Source of the DNA: Caulobacteraceae bacterium
GTDB lineage: Bacteria; Pseudomonadota; Alphaproteobacteria; Caulobacterales; Caulobacteraceae
Direction: 5' to 3'
Length of the DNA stretch: 7,803 nt
Assembly: GCA_013815405.1 (NCBI GenBank)
Contig: JACDGF010000094.1
Coordinates: 1 to 7,803 of the forward strand
A program made the position numbers and the translations under genes. Numbering within the stretch: position 1 is the first letter of the stretch; the number at the start of each line of letters is the position of its first letter. Shown in pieces: positions 1 through 6,838 of the stretch. Under the pieces are notes generated by a model that worked only from the letters and a program-made list of their open reading frames with translations, was not told the DNA's origin and did not search any database.

Positions 1-178
1 CCCCGGCGGCGAGATTGGCGATCACGGCCGCCATCCGCTCGGCATAGGGCCGGGCGTTCTCCGCCGCGTCGCGGGATTTGCGCAGCTTGGCCGCCGCGAC
101 CATCTGCATGGCCTTGGTGATCTTCTGCGTGGCCGTGACGCTGGCGATCCGGCCGCGGAGCTCCTTGAGGCTGGCCAC
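1..178 (-). CDS. atpG: ATP synthase F1 subunit gamma, N-terminal part (cut by window edge)
   Basis: Only the first 59 residues are visible; the gene continues past the left edge. The start is a GTG at 178-176, 14 bp after the atpA stop, and reads [20 protein letters not shown], followed by [14 protein letters not shown]. This N-terminal helix, with its ITKAM and KLRK motifs, is typical of F1 gamma, the central rotor shaft that turns inside the alpha3beta3 hexamer and couples proton flow to ATP synthesis at the inner face of the cytoplasmic membrane. The order atpH-atpA-atpG and the short spacing indicate co-transcription. By alphaproteobacterial precedent atpD (beta) and atpC (epsilon) should follow outside the window. 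No strong Shine-Dalgarno sequence is visible before the GTG, so translational coupling to atpA is likely (inference). Confidence 0.96.
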   Translation of the reverse strand, partial: MASLKELRGRIASVTATQKITKAMQMVAAAKLRKSRDAAENARPYAERMAAVIANLAAG

Positions 179-192
179 TTAGCCCAAACTCG

Positions 193-2290
<2,098 letters not shown>

Positions 2291-2666
2291 GAGTAAAACC
2301 GCCTGAATGCCGCCGTCGCGCCGGACTTGGACAGGCGTCCGGATCCGGCATTAGGCTCGAATGCGCCTTAAAGAAGGCCCATGGGTTCGGAGGGCTTGCG
2401 AAAGCCCCTCGCCGAAGCCGCGCGCCTGATACCATGGGCCGTTCGGCGCCGCAACAACAACACCGCTGCCGCTGGAGACGGTTCGGTCGGTATTCCGCGC
2501 AACGGCGCGCAACAACTTTCACCGGAACGCACGCCGTAGCAACTGGCCGCGCCCTTCGCGCCTGCGAAGATGGGCGCCGGGCGAGACCCGGGCAATTCTC
2601 GCGACGGGCGAAGGGAACGGCTCCATCCGGCTGTCCGCGACTCAATCAGACTGAAAGGAAAACATC
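2291..2666. other. Divergent intergenic region between atpH and the beta-helix protein gene
   Basis: This 376-bp non-coding stretch separates two divergent genes, so it must hold the atp operon promoter (minus) and the promoter of the 624-residue protein gene (plus). No clean -35/-10 pair stands out on either strand. Visible structure: a GGGCTT-GCGA-AAGCCC hairpin with a GNRA-type loop at 2392-2407, a CCGGG-CGAGA-CCCGG hairpin at 2577-2591, and several GCAAC/CAAC repeats, including GCGCAAC at 2497-2503 and again at 2507-2513 (10-bp period). The reading frames crossing it have skewed, arginine-rich compositions typical of GC-rich shadow frames. I see no convincing gene. Confidence 0.6.
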
Positions 2667-4541
2667 ATGGCCCATTGGGTCAACGCCAAGGACGGCGGGT
2701 TCGACACCCGCAAGGACTGGAGCACCCGTCGGGTCCCGGTCTACAACGCCAAGCACAAGGACGACGCGATCCTCGACGCGGTCGGCGGCGCCTACACCGT
2801 CACGGTCACCAAATCCGAGAACGTCGCGAGCCTCCAGACGGCCTCGAACGCCACCCTGGCCTTCGCCGACAAGAGCGGCGCCATCTTCACCGTGAACAAG
2901 GGCACGGGCGCGGGCGCGAACGCGGGGACGATCAAGATCCGCAGCGAGAGCGCGCTCGCCTTCGAGGGCGGAACGATCAACAACACCGGCCTCATCTCCC
3001 TCGAGGCCAAGACGGGCGTCGCCGTCTTCAACGCGAAGGGCGACGTCACCCTTCAAGGTGGGGGCGCCGTCGTCATGGGCGACAACCTCCTCAACGTCAT
3101 CGAGGATGGGTTCTCGGGGACCACCGGCACGCTGACCAATGTCGACAACACCATCTCCGGCGCGGGCGCGATCGGCATCGGACCCTCCAGCGGGGGAACC
3201 CTCACCGTGATCAACGGGGCGGCCGGCGTCATCGAGGCCACCGGAGCGAACAACGCCTTGCTGGTGAGCACGCCCGGCGTGACGATGGTCAACGACGGCC
3301 TGCTCCTGGCCACCGGCGCGGCGGGCCTCACCATCGCCGGCACCGTGGTGGACGGCTCGGGCGGGGGCGAGATCCGCGCCGGCAAGGGCTCGATCGTGCG
3401 CCTGTCGGATGCCGACATCGTCGGCGGCACGCTCGCCACGAACGGTACGGGGACGATCCTCGTCTCCGGCCAATCGGCCTTCGACGGCCAAGCCTCGGCG
3501 ATCCACAACCAGGCGAAGGTGTCGATCGCCGACGGGGCTGTGCTCGGGGTTCGCGGCGCGATCGACAACAGCGGGACCATTTCGCTGCGGGGCGACAATG
3601 CCGGTTCGAGCATCGGCCTTGCCGGCGACCTCACCCTGACCGGCGGCGGCGTCGTCTCCCTGGGAGACTATGACCTCAACTCGATCTCCGGCCACGCCGC
3701 CACCGACACCCTGACCAACGTCGACAACACCATCACCGGCGACGGGGTGCTGGGGATGGGTCAGCTCACCCTGGTCAATCAGGCGGCGGGAACCATCCTG
3801 GAGACCGGGACCCGGGAGCTGATCATCAACACCGGCGCGGGTTCGATCACCAACGCCGGCCTCATCGAGGCGACCGGGATCGGCGGCCTGGCGCTCCAGG
3901 GCCCGGTGACCAACACCGGCGTGATCGAGAACGCCGGGCCGGGCACGATCGAAATCGACACCCCGATCGCCAACAAGGGCTCGCTGGTGGTCGACGGCGG
4001 GACCCTGGTCGCCTTCGGGGACGTCACCGGGAATGGTTCGGCCACGATCCGGAACGGCACGCTGAAGTTCGCCGGCGCCTTCAACCAGAACGTGAGGTTC
4101 ACCAGCCAAAGCGGAATCCTGGAGCTGGCCCAGTCGCAATCCTACACCAGGACCGTCACGGGGATCGCCATTCATGGCGGCGGGGATATCCTGGATCTGG
4201 ACGACATCGCCTTCGTCGGCGACAGCCAGGCCAACTATGTCGACAACGGCTCACGCACCGGCGGCGTCCTCACGGTGAGCGACGGAACCCACATCGCGAA
4301 TATCAAGCTGTCGGGAGACTACACTGCTTTCACGTTCGGCTCGATCAGCGACGGCCACGGCGGCGTCGATGTCTTCTACAAGGAAACGGCGGTCGCGGCG
4401 CCTCCCCCCGCCGCGACGAGCCGGCTCGTCGCGGCCATGGCCGGATTCGGAGCGGGCGCCGGGGGCCCGGCCCATGTGGCCGCCGATGCGCGCTTCGCCC
4501 GCCCGGTCATGCTGGCGGTTCCCAGGATGGCGATGGCCTGA
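2667..4541 (+). CDS. Repetitive beta-helix-type secreted/surface protein, probable type I secretion substrate
   Basis: A 624-residue protein of unknown specific function. The ATG is preceded by AAGGA (2655-2659) at a 7-base spacing. The N-terminus (MAHWVNAKDGGFDTRKDW) is hydrophilic, with no Sec signal peptide or membrane segment. Residues 1-75 resemble the opening module of long bacterial beta-strand-repeat proteins (a tryptophan, then VP...DDAILDA..YTVTVTKSENVASL). Residues 76-480 are Gly/Asn/Thr/Val-rich short beta repeats (xxNxGxIxxxG type) suggesting a right-handed parallel beta-helix. Residues 505-571 (ILDLDDIAF..., VLTVSDGTHIANIKLSGDYT, SDGHGGVDVFY) match a C-terminal module I know from RTX-like and other type I-secreted proteins. 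An Ala-rich 53-residue tail ends PRMAMA. No autotransporter barrel and no classical GGxGxDxxx calcium nonapeptides are present. Secretion by an ABC type I exporter is inferred; no exporter genes lie in the window. Confidence 0.85.
   Translation: MAHWVNAKDGGFDTRKDWSTRRVPVYNAKHKDDAILDAVGGAYTVTVTKSENVASLQTASNATLAFADKSGAIFTVNKGTGAGANAGTIKIRSESALAFEGGTINNTGLISLEAKTGVAVFNAKGDVTLQGGGAVVMGDNLLNVIEDGFSGTTGTLTNVDNTISGAGAIGIGPSSGGTLTVINGAAGVIEATGANNALLVSTPGVTMVNDGLLLATGAAGLTIAGTVVDGSGGGEIRAGKGSIVRLSDADIVGGTLATNGTGTILVSGQSAFDGQASAIHNQAKVSIADGAVLGVRGAIDNSGTISLRGDNAGSSIGLAGDLTLTGGGVVSLGDYDLNSISGHAATDTLTNVDNTITGDGVLGMGQLTLVNQAAGTILETGTRELIINTGAGSITNAGLIEATGIGGLALQGPVTNTGVIENAGPGTIEIDTPIANKGSLVVDGGTLVAFGDVTGNGSATIRNGTLKFAGAFNQNVRFTSQSGILELAQSQSYTRTVTGIAIHGGGDILDLDDIAFVGDSQANYVDNGSRTGGVLTVSDGTHIANIKLSGDYTAFTFGSISDGHGGVDVFYKETAVAAPPPAATSRLVAAMAGFGAGAGGPAHVAADARFARPVMLAVPRMAMA
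2976..3902 (+). repeat. Two diverged internal copies of a ~115-120-residue beta-repeat block
   Basis: Within the 624-residue protein, residues 104-225 (2976-3341) and 299-412 (3561-3902) share the same succession: an INN/IDNSG strand, a VTLQGGG / LTLTGGG strand, LTNVDNTI(S/T)G.G..G.G, LTVINGAAG / LTLVNQAAG, then I.ATG. The core is also conserved in DNA: 3132-3162 and 3711-3741 match at 29 of 31 bases around the GTCGACAACACCATC segment. This indicates internal duplication of a structural block about 580 bp apart. Such blocks are common in long adhesin-like proteins and can vary in number between strains. Confidence 0.8.
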
Positions 4542-4555
4542 GGCGAAGGAACCTC

Positions 4556-5488
4556 TTAAGCGGAATTCGCCGCCGGCCAGGCGGCGGGTCGCGCCTCGGA
4601 AAGCGGGCCGCGCGACATCGACTGGGCGAAGGCCATCATAAGGAGGGCGTCGCCCCCGCGGGCGAAGGCGGCGGGACCGACGTCGCGGAACAGATGGGCG
4701 CGGACGGCGTCGGGGATGGAGCCTTCCGGCGCGAGGGGGTTTTGGCTGATCGAGGCCTCGTACCTGGCGTCGTCGGCGGCCCGCTCGCCGCTCAGCATCC
4801 CGGTGCGCTCGACCAGGCAGGCGGCCGCTACCGGCGTCCCGCCGGCGTTGCGCGTCAAGGTCAGGGTCAGCCCATCCAACACGTCGGCGCGATGGCGCAG
4901 GACGGCGTTGAAGATCGAGAAGATGAACACGCCGGTGCCCGGATCGGCGCCGATGGAAAAGATCTGGGTCTGGATCGGCAGGGACCAGCCTTCGAAGCGC
5001 ATGTCCACCACGCCCAGGCGAAAGCCGATCAGCCCATTCGCTTCCTGCCGCATCAGGATCTGGTCATGGACGAAGCGCCCCGGCGCCTCGTTCGAGATGC
5101 GGGTGGAGCGCCAGAACCCTTCATAGGCCCAGCCACGCGCCTTGGTCGTCGCCAGGACCTCTTCCATCACCGAGGGGGGCAGCCACCCTGGGGGCGGCGC
5201 GACGCCCTCCCGCGACGCGGAACGCCCGTTGGAGGGCTTGTCGACCCCGAGCTTCGCCGCGAAGCCGGCCAGGTCGCTCTCCCAGTCCAGCATGGTGAAG
5301 CCCTCGAACCGGGCGGCGACCATCGCGGTGAGGTTGGACAAGTTGTGCCCGGAAGGGGCGTTGGCGCCGTTGAGCCAGCGGCTGACGACGGACTTGTCGA
5401 CCCCCAGTTCCGCCGCCAGGCGGCCTCGGCTCATCGAACAGGCCTTGAGGGCGAGCGCCAGCTTGGCCGGGAAATATCCGTCGAACAT
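4556..5488 (-). CDS. HTH (XRE-type) transcriptional regulator with unassigned C-terminal domain
   Basis: A 310-residue protein. The reading frame is open far upstream, but the start is set at the ATG at 5488-5486: an AGGGGG ribosome-binding-like sequence lies about 8 bases upstream and the HTH fold begins immediately. A longer protein would overlap most of the sulfotransferase gene. Residues 8-55 form a helix-turn-helix of XRE/lambda-repressor type: SRGRLAAELGV (20-30), then recognition helix DKSVVSRWLNG (31-41). FTMLDWESDLAGFAAKLGV (64-82) follows, then a Pro-rich linker (97-105). Residues 106-290 make a mixed alpha/beta domain rich in aromatic and hydrophobic strands that I do not recognise; it could sense a ligand or mediate oligomerisation. 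The role is inferred as a DNA-binding regulator, probably of itself and of the divergent sulfotransferase gene. It ends 14 bp from the convergent upstream gene. Confidence 0.85.
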   Translation of the reverse strand: MFDGYFPAKLALALKACSMSRGRLAAELGVDKSVVSRWLNGANAPSGHNLSNLTAMVAARFEGFTMLDWESDLAGFAAKLGVDKPSNGRSASREGVAPPPGWLPPSVMEEVLATTKARGWAYEGFWRSTRISNEAPGRFVHDQILMRQEANGLIGFRLGVVDMRFEGWSLPIQTQIFSIGADPGTGVFIFSIFNAVLRHRADVLDGLTLTLTRNAGGTPVAAACLVERTGMLSGERAADDARYEASISQNPLAPEGSIPDAVRAHLFRDVGPAAFARGGDALLMMAFAQSMSRGPLSEARPAAWPAANSA

Positions 5489-5508
5489 GCAAGGGCCCCC
5501 TTGCAAGG
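5489..5508. promoter_or_regulatory. Compound palindrome covering the regulator's ribosome binding site (candidate operator)
   Basis: Three copies of one half-site lie in alternating orientation: GCAAGG (5489-5494), CCTTGC (5499-5504) and GCAAGG (5503-5508). The first two form the inverted repeat GCAAGGG-CC-CCCTTGC (5489-5504); the last two form the perfect 10-bp palindrome CCTTGCAAGG (5499-5508). The element directly abuts the start codon of the HTH gene and contains its Shine-Dalgarno-like AGGGGG. Further upstream on the minus strand is a weak promoter-like pair, TTGCGT (5537-5532) and GATGAT (5515-5510), with a 16-base spacer, which would put transcription initiation inside or next to the palindrome. 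An autoregulatory operator is the likeliest reading; an RNA hairpin hiding the ribosome binding site is an alternative. Confidence 0.5.
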
Positions 5509-5548
5509 AATCATCGCAGACTGGCGCCGAAACGCAACCGACCGCGCC

Positions 5549-5569
5549 CAAGCGGGCGCCGCCCGCTTG
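5549..5569. promoter_or_regulatory. Perfect 21-bp palindrome (10-1-10) between the divergent genes
   Basis: The arms CAAGCGGGCG and CGCCCGCTTG flank a single central C, giving 10 perfect base pairs. It lies near the middle of the 120-bp divergent intergenic region, 40 bp upstream of the sulfotransferase ATG. No T-tract follows on either strand, so it does not look like an intrinsic terminator. Its size and symmetry fit a binding site for a dimeric regulator, plausibly the adjacent HTH protein. Its half-site differs from the GCAAGG element at 5489-5508, although both contain CAAG/CTTG. Confidence 0.5.
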
Positions 5570-5608
5570 ACGCGGGAATGGGCATCGGATGGCTATCGGG
5601 GAGGTGAC

Positions 5609-6517
5609 ATGCCGCCGGACGCAATCGCGTGGCCACGCAAGACGCGAGAGCTTGCCAACCACCACATGGATTCCACGGTCTGGAACCAGTTCGCCTTCCG
5701 GGACGACGACGTCGTGGTGGCCAGCTACGCCAAGTCCGGCACCACCTGGGTCCAGCAGATCGTCGGGCAGCTGATCTTCCAGGGCGACGGCGAGGTGGCC
5801 GTCCACGAACTCTCGCCATGGGTGGATCTGCGCGTGCCGCCCCCCCCGATGAAGCTCGGCATGCTGGAGGCCCAGACCCATCGCCGGTTCATCAAGACGC
5901 ACCTGCCGCTGGACGCCCTGGTGTTCTCGCCGGAGGCCCGATACCTCTATGTGGGCCGCGACGGGCGCGACGTGCTGATCTCGCTCCACCATCATCACAC
6001 CAAGGCCAACGCGCTCTGGTATCAGGCTCTGAACGACACGCCCGGCCGCGTCGGGCCGCCGATCGAGCCCCCCGACCCCGATATTCGGCGCTATTTCCGC
6101 GCCTGGCTGGAACGCGACGGCCATCCCTTCTGGCCGTTGTGGGAGAACGTCGCGAGCTGGTGGGCGGCGCGCCATCTGCCCAACGTCAAGCTGGTCCACT
6201 TCAACGCCCTGAAGGCCGACCTGGCCGGCGAAATCCGCGCCATCGCCGACTTCCTTCGGATCGAGGTTCCCCCGGTGCGCTGGCCGGCCGTCGTCGAGCA
6301 CTGCGGATTCGCGTTCATGAAAGCCCACGCCGGGCAGGTCGCGCCCCTGGGCGGGGCAGTGTTCGACGGCGGCGCCGACAGCTTCATCCGGTCGGGCGTC
6401 AGCGGCGGCTGGAAGGCCGTCCTGTCGGCGAAGGACAGCGCCGCCTACGAGGCCGAGGCGCTGAAGAGGCTGGGCCCCGAATGCGCCCGGTGGCTGGCGA
6501 CGGGCGAGGGGGCTTAA
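5609..6517 (+). CDS. PAPS-dependent sulfotransferase (Sulfotransfer_1 family)
   Basis: A 302-residue cytosolic sulfotransferase that transfers a sulfuryl group from PAPS to an acceptor alcohol or amine; the acceptor is unknown. The start is the ATG at 5609 with GGGGAGG at 5598-5604. The frame is open far upstream, but that part lies antisense to the HTH gene. Visible motifs: the 5'-phosphosulfate loop YAKSGTTWV (40-48); KTHLP at 96-100 with the expected catalytic Lys96 and His98; the 3'-phosphate site YVGRDGRDVLIS with Arg117 and Ser125 at the family's 8-residue spacing; and the C-terminal RxGxxGxW motif as RSGVSGGWK (261-269). All key residues are present, so an active enzyme is likely. The length is normal and there is no signal peptide or membrane anchor. 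Four histidines follow the 3'-phosphate motif (127-130). The divergent HTH gene probably controls it. A terminator lies far downstream, behind an inserted element. Confidence 0.95.
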   Translation: MPPDAIAWPRKTRELANHHMDSTVWNQFAFRDDDVVVASYAKSGTTWVQQIVGQLIFQGDGEVAVHELSPWVDLRVPPPPMKLGMLEAQTHRRFIKTHLPLDALVFSPEARYLYVGRDGRDVLISLHHHHTKANALWYQALNDTPGRVGPPIEPPDPDIRRYFRAWLERDGHPFWPLWENVASWWAARHLPNVKLVHFNALKADLAGEIRAIADFLRIEVPPVRWPAVVEHCGFAFMKAHAGQVAPLGGAVFDGGADSFIRSGVSGGWKAVLSAKDSAAYEAEALKRLGPECARWLATGEGA

Positions 6518-6527
6518 GAGAATTTGG

Positions 6528-6546
6528 TGGTGGACGCCATCCACCA
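6528..6546 (+). other. Short hairpin just after the sulfotransferase stop codon
   Basis: TGGTGGA-CGCCA-TCCACCA forms a perfect 7-bp stem with a 5-base loop, beginning 11 bp after the stop codon. No T-run follows it, so it is not a canonical intrinsic terminator. It could stabilise the 3' end of the mRNA or be incidental. Confidence 0.35.
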
Positions 6547-6557
6547 GCCGCGCCGCC

Positions 6558-6574
6558 CAGGGCAATCGGGTGAA
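6558..6574 (+). repeat. Left terminal inverted repeat of the MITE-like element
   Basis: CAGGGCAATCGGGTGAA, perfectly complementary in inverted orientation to 6739-6755. The outer base directly abuts the left copy of the 9-bp duplication. After this point the two ends diverge quickly, though a loosely similar GCCCaCGGAG / GCCCcGGAG segment follows further inside in both. Confidence 0.85.
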
Positions 6575-6640
6575 CGTCTTTTGTTGGCCCACGGAGATGT
6601 TGTCCGATCTTCGCCGGCGGACGCGAGCCTTCGAAGCGCG

Positions 6641-6718
6641 GGCTTCCAGCCGGCTTCCAGCCCGCCATTGCCTCTGCCGGGCGGCTGCGATCACGTCAGA
6701 TAAAAGCGGGCTGGAAGC
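6641..6718. repeat. Inner tandem and inverted repeats inside the MITE-like element
   Basis: GGCTTCCAGCC occurs twice back to back (6641-6651, 6652-6662). The second copy is part of GCTTCCAGCCCGC (6653-6665), which is perfectly inverted at 6706-6718 (GCGGGCTGGAAGC; 13 of 13 bases, 40-base loop). The right arm can therefore pair with either tandem copy over its GGCTGGAAGC core. A transcript or single strand of this DNA could fold into alternative hairpins. Confidence 0.75.
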
Positions 6719-6738
6719 GCGCTCCGGGGCTGGCGGTC

Positions 6739-6755
6739 TTCACCCGATTGCCCTG
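6739..6755 (-). repeat. Right terminal inverted repeat of the MITE-like element
   Basis: TTCACCCGATTGCCCTG on the plus strand, the exact inverse of 6558-6574, directly followed by the right copy of CGCGCCGCC. Confidence 0.85.
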
Positions 6756-6782
6756 CGCGCCGCCCACTTTGGTTCCGGATCG

Positions 6783-6828
6783 GCCCCGGCTGGAGACCCG
6801 TGGATCGGGCGCTCCGGCCGGGGCTTTT
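6783..6828 (+). terminator. Rho-independent terminator for the sulfotransferase transcript
   Basis: The left arm GCCCCGGCTGGAG (6783-6795) pairs with CTCCGGCCGGGGC (6812-6824) over 13 bp with one G-U pair. A small inner CCCG/CGGG stem caps the loop, and TTTT (6825-6828) follows directly. The T-run is on the plus strand, so the hairpin serves the sulfotransferase direction. On the minus strand it begins 14 bp after the peptidase stop codon but lacks a U-tract, so it may act there only weakly. Confidence 0.8.
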
Positions 6829-6838
6829 CCAAGGCTTC

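Larger units (their letters stand above)
6549..6764. mobile_element. 198-bp MITE-like element with 17-bp terminal inverted repeats and 9-bp target-site duplication
   Basis: The element spans 6558-6755. Its left end CAGGGCAATCGGGTGAA (6558-6574) is the exact reverse complement of its right end TTCACCCGATTGCCCTG (6739-6755), 17 of 17 bases. Immediately outside both ends lies the same 9-mer CGCGCCGCC (6549-6557 and 6756-6764), as expected from a target-site duplication. The interior contains further symmetric repeats but no frame long enough, or recognisable enough, for a transposase. It is therefore probably a non-autonomous miniature element moved by a transposase encoded elsewhere. The family is not assigned: 9-bp duplications occur in IS1 and in IS10/IS50-type IS4 elements, among others. 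The site is a convergent intergenic gap, so no gene is broken. Confidence 0.8.

Noticed and set aside
2392..2407. GGGCTT-GCGA-AAGCCC hairpin as a terminator or riboswitch piece in the atpH upstream region
   Set aside because: It is a single short stem without a T-tract on either strand and with no wider conserved RNA architecture visible.
2646..4175. A 509-residue open frame on the minus strand opposite the beta-helix gene
   Set aside because: It mirrors the codon structure of the plus gene, is rich in Arg/Asp/Gly/Val with no recognisable motif, and has no ribosome binding site. It is a GC-rich shadow frame.
4568..4586. CGCCGCC-GGCCA-GGCGGCG hairpin as terminator of the beta-helix gene
   Set aside because: It is a perfect 7-bp stem, but no T-run follows and it lies inside the coding end of the HTH gene, encoding an Ala/Pro-rich tail. 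GC-rich coding sequence readily produces such stems.
5567..5597. TTGACG plus GCTATC as a Caulobacter-type promoter for the sulfotransferase gene
   Set aside because: The spacing is longer than the usual Caulobacter consensus, the -10 match is partial, and the predicted start would leave only about 5 bases before the ATG, excluding the good ribosome binding site from the mRNA.
4694..5608. N-terminal extension of the sulfotransferase frame (607 residues in total)
   Set aside because: It is antisense to the HTH gene. The family's usual length and the GGGGAGG site support the start at 5609.
5489..6694. N-terminal extension of the HTH frame (712 residues in total) across the sulfotransferase gene
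   Set aside because: The extension is antisense to a clear sulfotransferase, has no domain, and the ATG at 5488 has a ribosome binding site directly before the HTH fold.
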